DNA of 64,000 nucleotides from Anaerococcus obesiensis ph10 (GCF_000311745.1 NZ_HE978531.1:798116-862115); one strand, 5' to 3'. Counted from the stretch's first letter, positions 25,661 through 36,520 are shown. The notes: generated by a model not told the origin, from the letters alone. Made by a program: numbers and translations.

Positions 25661-27430
25661 CTAGCCAAAAAGCTCCTCATTATTAGAATTGTAAAGCTTA
25701 TAATAAATTCCTTTTTTATCAAGTAAGTCTTTGTGATTTCCTCTTTCAACAATCCCATCTTCTGTTAAAACTAAAATTGAATCTGCATTAATAATTGTAG
25801 AAAGCCTGTGGGCAATTGTTAAAGTTGTTCTTCCCTTTGATAATTTTTCCAAAGAATCTTGAACTATAGCCTCACTTGTATTATCCAAAGATGAAGTCGC
25901 CTCATCCAAAATTAAAATTGGAGGATTTTTCAAAAATACTCTTGCAATAGAAATTCTTTGTTTTTGACCTCCAGAAAGTTTTACTCCTCTTTCTCCAACA
26001 TAAGTGTCAAAGCCATCTGAAAGTTCCATAATAAAATCATAAGCTCCTGCAAGCTTACTTGCTCTTATTATTTCTTCATCACTGGCATCTTTTTTACCAT
26101 AAGAAATATTTTCTTTGATTGTAGCTCCAAACAAATACACATCTTGTTGAACAATTCCAATATTATCTCTCAAAGAATCTAGAGTTAAATCATTTATATT
26201 TTTGCCATCGATTAATATTTTTCCCTTATTAATTTCATAAAACCTTGGAATAAGTTTTGTAACAGTAGTCTTGCCTGCTCCAGATGGGCCAACAAGAGCT
26301 ACATTTTCTCCAACATTTATGTTAAAATTAATATCTTCCAAAATCCAAGAATCTTTTTCATCTTGGTCTGGATATTTAAAATAAGCGTGGTCAAAGGAAA
26401 TTTCTCCCTTAACATCTGTAAGTTCTTTCGCATTTTCTTTATCAAAAATATCAGATTTCAAATTAATCACTTCATAAAATCTTTCAATTCCTGTAATTCC
26501 TTTTTGATATTGGTCTGTAAATTCTACAAGCCTGTTTACAGTTGCAATTATTGTATTTAAATATAAAACGAAAGCAACAAGATCTCCTGGACTCATTAAA
26601 TTTTTTATTACAAAATTTCCTCCAATAATAATTAAAACCGCATACATACTTCCCGCAAATAATTGGTTAATCATATTATAAGATGCCATATTGTAATATT
26701 TTACTTTTTTAATATCTACAAACTTGTCGTTTCCCTTTTTAAATTTTTCTTTTTCTAAATTTTCATTTGCAAAAGATTTTACAACGTCTATTCCCAAAAG
26801 AGAATCCTCAATGCTTGCATTAATTTCTCCAATTTGTTTTTTCTCACTTTTAACAGATTTTGAAAAAGCTCTTCTTTTAATTCTTGCAGCATAAACCATA
26901 AGTGGAATTATTATATACAAAACTAAAGTCAAAGGAATATTTATAGTCATCAAAACTACAAAAGAAATCGTAAGTTTTATAAAACCGATAAAAAATTCTT
27001 CAGGGCAATGATGAGAAAATTCTGTAATATCAAATAAATCTGTCGTCATCCTACTCATAAGTTGCCCAATTTTTGTTTCATTGAAAAAAGCTGTAGACAT
27101 TGTCAAAAAATGTTTGAAAATATCACGTCGCATATCTTTTTCAATGTGAGCTCCCATTATGTGGCCGTAAGATTGCATAAAATATCTTCCACAAACTTCT
27201 ACAAGTTTTGTAAGAGTATATATTAAAGTTAATTTTAAAATAATTGAATATGTTAGGCTAGAATTTGATGCGTGATCTGTAAGTGATGATAAAATAATTG
27301 GTAAAATCAATTCACAAACAGTTGTTAAAAATGCAGAAAATAAATCAATAGCCAAAATATTTTTGTAATCCTTGTAATAAGGAATAAATTTTTTAATTAA
27401 TTCTTTATCAGAATAAGTTCTTTTTTCCAT
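25661..27430 (-). CDS. ABC exporter, fused membrane and ATPase domains (MsbA/multidrug type)
   Basis: 589 aa: six membrane helices in the first 310 residues (ABC_membrane), then an ATPase domain with Walker A GPSGAGKTTVTKLIP, Q-loop DNIGIVQQDVYLFG, signature LSGGQKQRISIARVFL, Walker B ILILDEATSSLD and the switch His in TLTIAHRLSTI. A half-transporter that must act as a dimer; alone, it is probably a homodimer. Substrate not deducible. Confidence 0.95.
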   Translation of the reverse strand: MEKRTYSDKELIKKFIPYYKDYKNILAIDLFSAFLTTVCELILPIILSSLTDHASNSSLTYSIILKLTLIYTLTKLVEVCGRYFMQSYGHIMGAHIEKDMRRDIFKHFLTMSTAFFNETKIGQLMSRMTTDLFDITEFSHHCPEEFFIGFIKLTISFVVLMTINIPLTLVLYIIIPLMVYAARIKRRAFSKSVKSEKKQIGEINASIEDSLLGIDVVKSFANENLEKEKFKKGNDKFVDIKKVKYYNMASYNMINQLFAGSMYAVLIIIGGNFVIKNLMSPGDLVAFVLYLNTIIATVNRLVEFTDQYQKGITGIERFYEVINLKSDIFDKENAKELTDVKGEISFDHAYFKYPDQDEKDSWILEDINFNINVGENVALVGPSGAGKTTVTKLIPRFYEINKGKILIDGKNINDLTLDSLRDNIGIVQQDVYLFGATIKENISYGKKDASDEEIIRASKLAGAYDFIMELSDGFDTYVGERGVKLSGGQKQRISIARVFLKNPPILILDEATSSLDNTSEAIVQDSLEKLSKGRTTLTIAHRLSTIINADSILVLTEDGIVERGNHKDLLDKKGIYYKLYNSNNEELFG

Positions 27431-27491
27431 TTCTCCTCCTTATTAAAATTTTTATACTATAGTATTTTACTATTAATTTAAACTTATTCAC

Positions 27492-27519
27492 TTGATTTTT
27501 TTAGATTAATTGTTAAAAT
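27492..27519 (+). promoter_or_regulatory. Promoter of the nfnAB pair
   Basis: TTGATT (27492-27497), 16 bp, TAAAAT (27514-27519) with TG before the -10. The ribosome site AAGGAGG is 5 nt before the first ATG. Confidence 0.55.
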
Positions 27520-27546
27520 ATTAATAAAGACACATAAGGAGGAATA

Positions 27547-28389
27547 ATGGCAAGAATAATTGAAAAAACAAATCTTAATGACTCAACCATTAAATTTGTT
27601 GTAAATTCTCCAGATATTGCAAAAAGAGCAAAACCTGGTCAATTTATAATTTTAAGGATAGATGAAAAAGGCGAAAGAGTTCCTTTTACAATTTCAGAAA
27701 CTGATGATGAAAATGTAACAATAATTGTTCAAATTGTTGGTGGAACAACAATTAGAATGAATGAATTAAAAGCAGGCGATGGATTTTTAGATTTTGTTGG
27801 TCCTTTAGGAAAACCAACTGAACTTGACCAATATAAAGGAAAAAATGTTTGTGTAATTGGTGGAGGTTTGGGAACAGCTATTGCCTATCCTCAAGCAAAA
27901 TATTTACATAAAATTGGAGCCCACACAGATGTAATAATGGGCTTTAAAAATAAAGACATAGTAATTCTTGAAGATGAATTAAAAGAAGCTTCTGACAATT
28001 TATACATCACAACTGACGATGGTTCTTATGGCAAACAAGGATTTGTTACTGAAGTTTTAAAAGAAAATATTGAAAATGGAAAAAAATATGATCTTGTTTT
28101 GGCAATTGGCCCAATGATTATGATGAAAAATACTGCCCTTGTAACAAAAAAATATGACATACCAACTATTGTTTCATTAAACTCAATTATGGTTGATGGA
28201 ACTGGCATGTGCGGATGTTGTAGAATTACAGTTGGTGGCGAAATGAAATTTGCTTGTGTTGATGGACCAGATTTTGATGCTTTTGAAGTTGATTTTGATG
28301 AAGCCATGAACAGAGGAAGAAATTACCAACAAGAAGAAAGAGAACACATTTGTAGACTAACAGGAGATATGAGAAATGGCAAAATTTAA
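27547..28389 (+). CDS. nfnA: NfnA-type NAD(P)H/ferredoxin oxidoreductase, FAD and [2Fe-2S] subunit
   Basis: 280 aa. FAD-binding barrel (about 5-95), NAD-binding domain with VCVIGGGLGTAIAYPQAK, and a C-terminal [2Fe-2S] binding site, TGMCGCCRITVGGEMKFACV. With the next gene it forms the pair known as NfnAB, which couples NADPH and NADH to ferredoxin by flavin-based electron bifurcation in anaerobes; the same fold is also annotated as sulfide dehydrogenase or glutamate synthase partner. Overlaps the next start by 14 bp. Confidence 0.88.
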   Translation: MARIIEKTNLNDSTIKFVVNSPDIAKRAKPGQFIILRIDEKGERVPFTISETDDENVTIIVQIVGGTTIRMNELKAGDGFLDFVGPLGKPTELDQYKGKNVCVIGGGLGTAIAYPQAKYLHKIGAHTDVIMGFKNKDIVILEDELKEASDNLYITTDDGSYGKQGFVTEVLKENIENGKKYDLVLAIGPMIMMKNTALVTKKYDIPTIVSLNSIMVDGTGMCGCCRITVGGEMKFACVDGPDFDAFEVDFDEAMNRGRNYQQEEREHICRLTGDMRNGKI

Positions 28390-29767
28390 TATGAATAAAC
28401 AAAAGGTTTCTATGCCTGAACAAGATCCAAATGTTAGAAATAAAAATTTTGAGGAAGTTGCTCTTGGTTATGATTTAGAAATGGCTCAAGAAGAAGCACT
28501 TAGATGTGTTCAATGTAAAAATAAACCTTGTATGGGAGGCTGTCCTGTTTCTGTGAGAATTCCAGAATTTATTCATCAAGTAGTTGAAGGAGATTTGGAT
28601 AAAGCTTACGAAATTATTTCATCAACAAATAACCTTCCAGCAATTTGTGGTAGAGTTTGTCCACAAGAAAATCAATGTGAAGGAGTTTGTACAAGAGGAA
28701 GAAATGGCGAGCCAGTTGGAATTGGTCGTCTTGAAAGATTTGTAGCAGACTATCACATGAATAAAGAATATAATAAACCAACAGAAGTTACAGGACAAAA
28801 TAAAAAAGTTGCCATTGTTGGATCTGGTCCTTCAGGACTTTCTTGTGCAGCTGATCTTGCAAAATTAGGTTATAAAGTTGTAATGTTTGAAGCTTTCCAC
28901 ACAGCAGGCGGAGTTTTGATGTATGGAATTCCAGAATTTAGACTTCCAAAAACATTAGTTCAAAAAGAATTAAAAAATGTAATTGGTCTTGGAGTTAAAC
29001 TTCAAAGAAATACAATTATCGGAAGAACAAAAACAATTAATGAATTATTTGAAGAAGGCTTTGAAGCAGTTTATGTTTCAACTGGAGCGGGTCTTCCAAA
29101 ATTCTTGGGAATTGAAGGAGAAAATTTAAACGGAGTTTATTCAGCAAATGAATTTTTAACAAGAATGAATTTGATGAAAGCATATAAATTCCCAGAATAT
29201 GACACACCAGTTCATATAGGAAAAAAAGTTTGTGTAGTTGGTGGTGGAAACGTAGCAATGGATGCGGCAAGAAGTGCAAAAAGAATGGGCGCTGACGTAA
29301 CTGTTGTTTATAGAAGAAGTTTTGAAGAAATGCCAGCAAGAGCTGAAGAAAGTCACCACGCAAAAGAAGAAGGAATTAACTTTATGAACCTCCATAATCC
29401 TGTAGAAATTGAAGGAGAAAATGGTTGGGTTAAAAAAGTTAAATTAGAAGTAATGGAATTAGGCGAAGAAGATAAATCTGGAAGAAGACGTCCTGTTCCA
29501 ACTGGAAAATATGAAGAAGTTGATTTTGATTCTGTAATTGTTTCAATAGGACAATCTCCAAATCCACTTATTAAACAAACAAATGATGATATAAATACTG
29601 AATCTTGGGGTGGAATTATAATTGATGATTCTACAATGACAAGTAAGGATGGAGTTTTTGCAGGAGGAGATGCCGTAAGTGGTGCTGCAACTGTAATTCT
29701 TGCAATGGGAGCTGGTAAAAAAGCTGCTGAAAATATTGATAAATATATAAAAAATAAAGCAAAATAA
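28376..29767 (+). CDS. nfnB: NfnB-type / glutamate synthase small-subunit-like oxidoreductase
   Basis: 463 aa. N-terminal iron-sulfur domain with CVQCKNKPCMGGCPV and CGRVCPQENQCEGVCTRG, then FAD motif VAIVGSGPSGLSCAADLAKL and NAD(P) motif VCVVGGGNVAMDAARSAKR. No glutamate synthase large subunit is nearby, and nfnA is directly upstream, so the electron-bifurcating NADPH:ferredoxin function is favoured. Strand and overlap indicate a two-gene operon. Confidence 0.9.
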   Translation: MAKFNMNKQKVSMPEQDPNVRNKNFEEVALGYDLEMAQEEALRCVQCKNKPCMGGCPVSVRIPEFIHQVVEGDLDKAYEIISSTNNLPAICGRVCPQENQCEGVCTRGRNGEPVGIGRLERFVADYHMNKEYNKPTEVTGQNKKVAIVGSGPSGLSCAADLAKLGYKVVMFEAFHTAGGVLMYGIPEFRLPKTLVQKELKNVIGLGVKLQRNTIIGRTKTINELFEEGFEAVYVSTGAGLPKFLGIEGENLNGVYSANEFLTRMNLMKAYKFPEYDTPVHIGKKVCVVGGGNVAMDAARSAKRMGADVTVVYRRSFEEMPARAEESHHAKEEGINFMNLHNPVEIEGENGWVKKVKLEVMELGEEDKSGRRRPVPTGKYEEVDFDSVIVSIGQSPNPLIKQTNDDINTESWGGIIIDDSTMTSKDGVFAGGDAVSGAATVILAMGAGKKAAENIDKYIKNKAK

Positions 29768-29877
29768 ATTTAAACCTAGCTTATGATGAAATCTTAAAAT
29801 CCAAATTAAATTTTTAATTTTATATCATCTCTAGATATTTTAATTTTAAAATTTTTTAATGATATTTTAGAAAAAAT

Positions 29878-29920
29878 AAAAATCCGATTCACAGATTATT
29901 TATCGTGTAATCGGATTTTT
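29878..29920. terminator. Bidirectional terminator between nfnB and the heptad-repeat gene
   Basis: Stem AAAAATCCGATT / AATCGGATTTTT around a 19-nt loop, with T-runs on both strands. The 110 bp before it (29768-29877) are plain A/T-rich sequence. Confidence 0.85.
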
Positions 29921-29930
29921 CTTTTATATT

Positions 29931-32236
29931 TTATTTGATTTTTTCGATTATTCTTGATTTTGTTTCGAAATTATCACTTGTTCCTGTTATTGATTTATTT
30001 TCTTTTGCTATTTTTGACATTTGGTCTAGAATTTCGCTAATTTCTGTTACATCTTCTGATTTATCAGCTAATTTATCTATTCCTTTTGTCTTGTAATCGC
30101 TAAGTCCTTCTTTGAACTTTCCAAATGATGAAACATATTCATCACTTCCATTTTTAAGTTGACCTGTGGAATTGCTCAATTTATTAATTCCATTATCTAA
30201 TTGTTTGATTCCATTTGCCATTGGATTTATTGCTGTTTCATTTATATTTGCAAGTTGAGAAAGAGATTTTGATCTTTCTTGGAATTGTTTTAAGCCACTA
30301 GAAAGAGATGCTGATCCATTTCTTAATTCTTCTGAATTTGAGTCTAATTGGCTAATTGCATTAGAAAGTTTATTAACTCCATCTTGATTTTGTTGTGTTC
30401 CATTTTTTAATTTTTCTGATCCAGCTTTAATTTGTTTTGTTGACTCATCAAGCATTACTACTGAATCTTGTAATTTTTTAATATTGCTTTTTGACAAAGC
30501 TTCGCCTATTTTTTTACTTCCTTGTGCAAGTTTTTCTGATGATGTTTGTATTTTTGTTTTTGAATCATTTAATTTAGTGTTTACTTGGGATAATCCATCA
30601 TTTACTTGTCCAATTGATGTTGTAAGATCTGATGAGCCTTTTGCTACTTGTCCAAGTCCAGCTTTTATAGCAGTATTTGCTTGATTATTTGCACTTAATG
30701 AAGCTACATCATTATTTAATCCTTGTTTTACTGCTTTTAAATTTTCAATCTCTGCTGAAAGTGAGCCATCTTCATTTTTTGCTTGTAAATTTGCTATAAC
30801 TTGGTCAATTGAGCTTGCTTGAGCATTTATATTTTGAATAGATGAATCAATGCTTGGCACATTTTGAGCACTTTGGTTTAGATTATTTATTCCTTGATTT
30901 AATGTTTTTGAAGATTCTTCAATTTTTGAAAGTCCCCCACTTAATTGATTAACGCTATCTGCAAGTGGACTAATTCCTTTTGACAATTCTTCAAGTCCAT
31001 TTGATAATTGATTCATTGAAGCTGTTAATTTTCCTATATCTTCTCCATTTGTTGCTTGTAACAAAGTATTTCTTAGGCTTGTTGTTCCTTTATTTAATTT
31101 CAAAAGTGACGAATCTAATTCGTTTGCTCCATTATTTAAACTTACTGATCCATCTTGTAATTTTGCCATATTATTATTTATTTGTCCAACAGCCATTGTG
31201 TATTGGTTTACTCCTGTATAAAGTTTTGAGCTTCCGTTATTTAGTTGGTTTACTGCTGAATTTACTATTTGAATTTTTCCTGGCAAACTTGAAAAATCAC
31301 TTGATAATTGGTCAAATGAGCTTACTATTTTGTTTGAGCCTTGGGATAACTTTTCTGCTCCGTCATTTAATTTTCCAATTCCATCATTTAATTTTTTACT
31401 TCCTTCATCCAATTTGTTTGAACCATCAACAAGTTTTGCTGCATTTTCTTCTAATTCGTTTATTCCATTTTTTAATTCATCTAAGGAATCAAGTTTTGCA
31501 TCTTCTTGGAAAAATTCGTTAGTTATAAGAGCGTATACTTCTGTTGGTTCATAATCTTTAACATCCATTTCCATTTCTACTTTGTCTTTAAAATTATCAA
31601 GTTTATCTGCCTCAATAATTCCTTGGAAATTTTCTTTAAGCCCTGGTGTTAAAATCGCTGCAACTATTTCATTTTTACCATCTTTTACAAGTTTTCCATC
31701 TTTTGTTGTAAGATTTTTTACCTTATCTGAATTGAAATTCATTTCTGCAAGGGCAAGATATGGAGAATATATCTCTTTATTTTTGCCATCAATTTTTACC
31801 TTTGTTTTTTCTTATTTACAGCTTCAATTTGTATTTTTAAATGTCCAGATTTTCCTTTTAATTTATCAAAGGTCATTTCCTTTCCATCTAAAAAATATTT
31901 TACATTTATATCAACTGGCAAATCTTCATTTGTTTTTCCTTGATAGTAAATATCTTTGCTGTCTTCATTCCAATTAATATATCCATTCTCTAAATTTACT
32001 TTTTTGTCTGTTTTTAAATTTTTGATTTCTTTTAAATTGGTTTTATCTTTTACTTTGATATTATTATCGGAATTTATCCAAATTGAACCAGTTTTATCTT
32101 TTATTTTATCAGCTTCTTTTGTAACATATATTGTCTCATTTTTTTTAACATTTAAATCTTTGGCATAAGCCACATTTGTCATCAATAATGAACTTGCAAG
32201 AACTAATGAGAATCCTTTCATTAATTTATTTTTCAT
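29931..32236 (-). pseudogene. Secreted X3-Leu-X2-Gly heptad-repeat protein, interrupted by a frameshift
   Basis: The first frame (32236 to 31796) gives a signal peptide (MKNKLMKGFSLVLASSLLMT, cleavage after AYA likely) and a beta-rich N-domain, ending ...IEAVNKKKQR. The second frame continues with KTKVKIDGKNKEIYSPYLAL and then more than 500 residues of LxxGxxxLxxG heptads (LNDGIGKLNDGAEKLSQG). Adding one A to the A6 run at 31805-31810 fuses them into about 768 aa. Such TIGR03057-type repeat proteins accompany MMPL transporters; a role in cell-envelope export is inference. The joint has no slippery heptamer in frame. Confidence 0.82.
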
Positions 32237-32245
32237 ATTTTCCTC

Positions 32246-34300
32246 CTAATTTAATCCTTTTGTTGTCTTTTTAATAAATGGAAATGCTATTTTTATTATG
32301 GCTGGAAGGAACAATATTATTGCAAGCATACTTATTATTGCTCCTCTTGCCAAGAACATACAAATAGTTGAAACAATTTCCATTTTTGAATATAAACCAA
32401 CTCCAACAGTTGCTGCCATAAATGACAAAGCAGATGTTACAATTGATTTTGATGTTTCTTTTACTGTCAATTTTAAAGACATATCCACATCTTTAGTTTC
32501 TTTATATTCTGCAATAAACCTATCCATCATAAGAATTGAATAATCTATAGTTGAACCTAATTGAACTACTCCAATAATGATTGATGTTACGAAAGGAATA
32601 GTTTGACATAAATAAAATGGAATTCCCATATTTATTTGAATAGCAAGCTCAATTACTGCAATTAAAACCACAGGAATAGCAAATGATTTAAACACTATTG
32701 CAATTATTAGAAAAACTATAATAATTGATGCAATGTTTACCATTTTAAAATCCCTATCTGATAAAATCGTAAGGTCTTTTGTTAAAACAGCTTCTCCCGT
32801 TAAATATCCATTTTTATCATGTTCTTTTACAATTTTATTTATTTTATCTACTTGATTATTTACCTTGTCAGATGCTGTTTGATATTTTGAATTTATCATA
32901 ATCATTTGGTAGCCATTTTTATTGAAATTATCTTTTATTTTATCTGGCAATACGCTATCTGGTAAAATAAGTCCTGTAAATGAATTTAAACTTAAAACAC
33001 TATTTACTCCATCAACATCTTTTAATTCATCTACAAGTCCATTTACATTTTTTTTGCTTAATTTATCATCAACAACTACGAAATGTGTAGAAGCCATATT
33101 AAAATCTTTTTTCATTTTATTTAAAGCAACAATTGAATCCAAATCTTGTGGCAAAGACCTATCAAGATTGTAATAAAGATCTGCGTTTCTTGCTCCATAT
33201 ATAGCAGGAATAAACAAAATCAAAAATGCAATAAATAATCCATTTTTATGACCTAGTACAAAATTTGATGTCTTGTCGAATGATGGCAAAAATATTCTAT
33301 GATTAAATCTTGCAACTATTTTTTCTACAATCAAAATCATTGGTGGTAGAACTACAACAGTTGAAATTAGTCCCAATAAAACACCCTTACTCATAACAAG
33401 GCCTATATCTTTTCCAAGTCCTAAACGCATTAAAATTAATACAATAAATCCTGCAAAAGTTGTAAGTGATGATGCAAAAATTGATGATATAGTTTTTTGA
33501 ATAGCTATATCCATAGCATCATTTTTATCATCATTAGTTTTCTTTTCTTCAACATATCTATGATATAAAAATATAGAATAATCTGTAGTTACAGCCAGTT
33601 GCAAAACAGCCGCAATAGCTTTTGTTATATAAGAAATTTCTCCCAAAAATAAATTTGTACCAAAGTTATATAAAATTGCATATCCAATATTCAAAATAAA
33701 TAAAAATGGTATGATAGTAGATTCATTTGTAAGAGATAAAATAATCAAAGCCAAAGCTACTGCCAAGGCAACATAAATTGGCGTTTCGTGATCTATTAAA
33801 TCTTTTGTATCTTTTACAAGTGAACTCATACCACTTAAAAATTTTTCCTTGGATTCTATTTTTTTAATATTTTCAATAGCTTTCATAGTCCTAAAAGATG
33901 ATGAGCTTTCTTTAAATTTAACCATGAGCAAAGTACAATCCTCAGAATAAAAAATATCTTTTATCTCATCAGGTAAAAACTCATTTGGAATGCTATCTCC
34001 AACAATTGATGATTTTGAAATTACATCTTCAACACCATCAACCTTTAAAATTTCATTTTTAAGTTTATCAGCATCATAATCATCGCCTTTCAAAAGAAGC
34101 ATGCCCGTGGCAGCATTTTTAAAATCTTTATCAAGAATTTCTTGCCCTTGAGTTGATTCTAAGTCAGCTGGCAAATATGACAAAATATCATAATTTACGC
34201 CAGTATTCTTGTATCCAAACCAAGAAGGTATTAATAATAAAGTCATTATTAATAAAACAAGTCTAGGATGATGCGAAATAAATTTCGTTATTTTTTTCAT
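32246..34300 (-). CDS. MMPL/RND family transporter
   Basis: 684 aa with the duplicated RND-like layout: membrane helix near the N-terminus, an extracytoplasmic domain (about 35-170), about five helices, second helix near 345, a second external domain (about 370-500), then five helices. TDYSIFLYHRYVEEK and STIDYSILMMDRFIAEYKET are the paired transmembrane motifs with Asp-Tyr. MMPL proteins export lipids or hydrophobic compounds; substrate unknown. Overlaps the TetR gene by 4 bp and is followed 9 bp later by the heptad-repeat gene. Confidence 0.93.
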   Translation of the reverse strand: MKKITKFISHHPRLVLLIMTLLLIPSWFGYKNTGVNYDILSYLPADLESTQGQEILDKDFKNAATGMLLLKGDDYDADKLKNEILKVDGVEDVISKSSIVGDSIPNEFLPDEIKDIFYSEDCTLLMVKFKESSSSFRTMKAIENIKKIESKEKFLSGMSSLVKDTKDLIDHETPIYVALAVALALIILSLTNESTIIPFLFILNIGYAILYNFGTNLFLGEISYITKAIAAVLQLAVTTDYSIFLYHRYVEEKKTNDDKNDAMDIAIQKTISSIFASSLTTFAGFIVLILMRLGLGKDIGLVMSKGVLLGLISTVVVLPPMILIVEKIVARFNHRIFLPSFDKTSNFVLGHKNGLFIAFLILFIPAIYGARNADLYYNLDRSLPQDLDSIVALNKMKKDFNMASTHFVVVDDKLSKKNVNGLVDELKDVDGVNSVLSLNSFTGLILPDSVLPDKIKDNFNKNGYQMIMINSKYQTASDKVNNQVDKINKIVKEHDKNGYLTGEAVLTKDLTILSDRDFKMVNIASIIIVFLIIAIVFKSFAIPVVLIAVIELAIQINMGIPFYLCQTIPFVTSIIIGVVQLGSTIDYSILMMDRFIAEYKETKDVDMSLKLTVKETSKSIVTSALSFMAATVGVGLYSKMEIVSTICMFLARGAIISMLAIILFLPAIIKIAFPFIKKTTKGLN

Positions 34301-34890
34301 TTATTCTCTCCTATTCTATCGAAAATTTTTCTAATAATAGCAAATAAAACTGGTTTCATTTCATCAATTGATAAAATCGACTCTTCCAATACAGCACTTT
34401 TACAAGTAGACATCATAATTTCAAGAGTTAGAGAAAGTATATAAAGTTTTTGCGACTCCGTATGATTTGTTAAAAATAGATTATCATATTTATTTAAAAT
34501 ATATTTTAAAGTCGAATCCGCTTCGCTAAGACCATAATCATTTTCAATTTTTGTATAAAGAGTCCAAGTAATATTTTTGCTCAAAAGATCTAGCTCAAAA
34601 GGATGAGAAATTAAATAATCAATTATATAGTTTACAAAAGAAATATATCTTTCAATTGGATCAGTTTCCTTGCACATTTTTTCAGCATTTAAAATAATTT
34701 CTGTCCCAATATTTAAAACCATTTTTTCTTCCAAATCATTTTTATCTGTGTAATACAAATAAAAAGTACCTAAACCATATCCAGCTTCTGTCATAATATC
34801 TCTAACAGAAGTTTTTTCAGCACCTTTTTCTTGAAAAATTTTCAGGGCTGCATCCATAATTTTTTCTTTTTTATTTTCTACATCACTCAT
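34297..34890 (-). CDS. TetR family repressor of the MMPL operon
   Basis: 197 aa. N-terminal helix-turn-helix (MDAALKIFQEKGAEKTSVRD, then IMTEAGYGLGTFYLYYTDKN), helical ligand-binding C-domain. Its gene leads the operon, and two TGAAC-N3-GTTCA palindromes lie in its promoter, a layout typical of autorepression with release by the transported compound. The stop overlaps the MMPL start (ATGA). Confidence 0.94.
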   Translation of the reverse strand: MSDVENKKEKIMDAALKIFQEKGAEKTSVRDIMTEAGYGLGTFYLYYTDKNDLEEKMVLNIGTEIILNAEKMCKETDPIERYISFVNYIIDYLISHPFELDLLSKNITWTLYTKIENDYGLSEADSTLKYILNKYDNLFLTNHTESQKLYILSLTLEIMMSTCKSAVLEESILSIDEMKPVLFAIIRKIFDRIGENK

Positions 34891-34920
34891 AAATTAATCT
34901 ACTCCTATATAATAATATAA

Positions 34921-34937
34921 AATGAACACCGTTCATT
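34921..34937. promoter_or_regulatory. TetR operator 1
   Basis: AATGAAC-ACC-GTTCATT, perfect 7-bp arms, between the promoter and the tetR start. Confidence 0.65.
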
Positions 34938-34966
34938 CGTTGCTACATTTATATGATACAACTTTC

Positions 34967-34979
34967 TGAACAATGTTCA
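34967..34979. promoter_or_regulatory. TetR operator 2 and probable promoter
   Basis: TGAAC-AAT-GTTCA, the same core as operator 1, 44 bp centre to centre. On the minus strand it contains a TTGAAC that can serve as -35, with TATCAT 16 bp further (about 34958-34953). Confidence 0.6.
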
Positions 34980-35045
34980 ACTTTTTTTGTAAAAAATTTT
35001 AAATTTTTTATTATTACATAAAACATTATGAAATCAAGCTTTTGT

Positions 35046-36431
35046 TTAATACATTTTTGATTTTTTTATGGCAAATTTAATAATTTCTATTCCTTCATCA
35101 ATTTCTTTTTTATTTAAATTCGCAAACCCTAAAATAAAATAATTCTCTTTTCCAGCCTTTCTAAAAGAAAATCTATTCAAATTAATTAGTCTTAAAGATT
35201 TCTCATTTAAAACTTCATTAAATTTTCTTATATCTACAGACTCATCAATTTTTATAAGCAAATTTAAAGAATCTGCCTTTGTTGGAAAAGAAATTTCTTC
35301 AATTTCTTCTAATTTTTTTACTATAAAATTAAATTTCTTATAATAAATATTTTTCATTCTGTTTATGTGCTTTTCAAATTCCCCGCTTTCTATAAAAGCT
35401 GCCAATGCTTTTTGCAAAAAATTTGAAACTGTATTTGATAAATCCTTAAAATTATTTTCATATTTTTTTAATAGATCATCAGGTAAAACCATGTAAGAAA
35501 TTTTCATTGATGGAGCAATCAATTTTGAAAAAGAACCGAAATAAATTACATCAGAATTTTTATCCATTGCTTTTAAACTTTCTATTGGATAACCCTTAAA
35601 TTTAAATTCGCTATCATAATCGTCTTCAATTATATACCTATCTTTTGACAGCGAAGCCCAATTTAATAATTCAATTCTTCTTTGTATCGACATAACTGTA
35701 CCCATCGGAAATTGATGAAAAGGGGTTACAAATAAACACAAAGCATTTAGGTCTGTTAGCTTATCAATTTTTACCCCCTCATCATCCAAATCCAAAGGAA
35801 TTGGATTTTTTAAATCATAAGTATAAAATTTATTTCCAAAAGCATAACCAGGATTTTCAAAGGCAAAAAGAGTCTGGTCTGTGAGAAGTTTTTTTATCAT
35901 AGAAAATAAATGTTCAGTTGATGATGAAATAATTATATTTCTAGAATTTGTATTTATATTTCTAGAATTTTTTAAATAAGTCTTTATAGCCTTTCTCAAA
36001 GGCTCGTATCCTTTATAATAGCCTTTGTCCAAAATTTTTATATCATCCTTATCTATTGCCTCTTTCATATATTTTTGCATAACTTTATAGGGAAAATTAT
36101 CATAATCTACACCGCTAATTGAAAAATCATATTTTATTTTTTCATCATCTATTTTATTATTTTTCAATTCCTTCTTGTTCAAAATAATTAAATCATCAAT
36201 TTTTCGACAATAAAATCCACTTTTATCTTTTGCATAAATGTAGCCTTCTTCTTCAAGTTTATAGTAAACTTTTTTTATTGTATTTTTTGAAACATTAATA
36301 TCTTTTGATAAATTTCTAATTGATGGGAGCTTTTCGTCTTCTTTTATTTCTCCATTAATTATTTTATTTTTTATAATTTCATATATTTGTTCATATAAAT
36401 ATTTTTTGTCATTTGGTAAATTTAAATACAT
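35046..36431 (-). CDS. pdxR: MocR/PdxR family regulator (GntR HTH plus aminotransferase fold)
   Basis: 461 aa: GntR winged helix (about 1-75; [20 protein letters not shown]), linker, and class-I aminotransferase-like domain with the PLP-binding Lys in [17 protein letters not shown]. PdxR members sense PLP and activate the pdxS/pdxT genes. The divergent gene here is pdxS, which makes the assignment strong. In this family the aminotransferase domain acts as a sensor. Confidence 0.93.
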   Translation of the reverse strand: MYLNLPNDKKYLYEQIYEIIKNKIINGEIKEDEKLPSIRNLSKDINVSKNTIKKVYYKLEEEGYIYAKDKSGFYCRKIDDLIILNKKELKNNKIDDEKIKYDFSISGVDYDNFPYKVMQKYMKEAIDKDDIKILDKGYYKGYEPLRKAIKTYLKNSRNINTNSRNIIISSSTEHLFSMIKKLLTDQTLFAFENPGYAFGNKFYTYDLKNPIPLDLDDEGVKIDKLTDLNALCLFVTPFHQFPMGTVMSIQRRIELLNWASLSKDRYIIEDDYDSEFKFKGYPIESLKAMDKNSDVIYFGSFSKLIAPSMKISYMVLPDDLLKKYENNFKDLSNTVSNFLQKALAAFIESGEFEKHINRMKNIYYKKFNFIVKKLEEIEEISFPTKADSLNLLIKIDESVDIRKFNEVLNEKSLRLINLNRFSFRKAGKENYFILGFANLNKKEIDEGIEIIKFAIKKSKMY

Positions 36432-36490
36432 CTGTAACCCTCATTTTTTTATTTTTTGTTACTTTTATTAGTTACAGTTTATCATATAAT
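36432..36490 (+). promoter_or_regulatory. pdxR/pdxS intergenic control region
   Basis: Contains inverted CTGTAAC (36432-36438) and GTTACAG (36471-36477), a further GTTAC (36458-36462), and TATAAT (36485-36490) without a matching -35 box. Repeated GTTAC elements upstream of a weak promoter fit activation by PdxR. Confidence 0.55.
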
Positions 36491-36520
36491 AGAATCAAGA
36501 TAAATATTAAGGAGAAAAAA

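Noticed and set aside
30980..31522. 180-codon plus-strand frame opposite the heptad-repeat gene
   Set aside because: Repetitive coding sequence on the other strand keeps this frame open; its Leu/His-rich product has no family character or ribosome site.
36413..36520. 36 extra N-terminal codons for pdxS
   Set aside because: They lie upstream of the TATAAT and overlap the divergent pdxR start; the ATG at 36521 has AAGGAGA and the conserved PdxS N-terminus.
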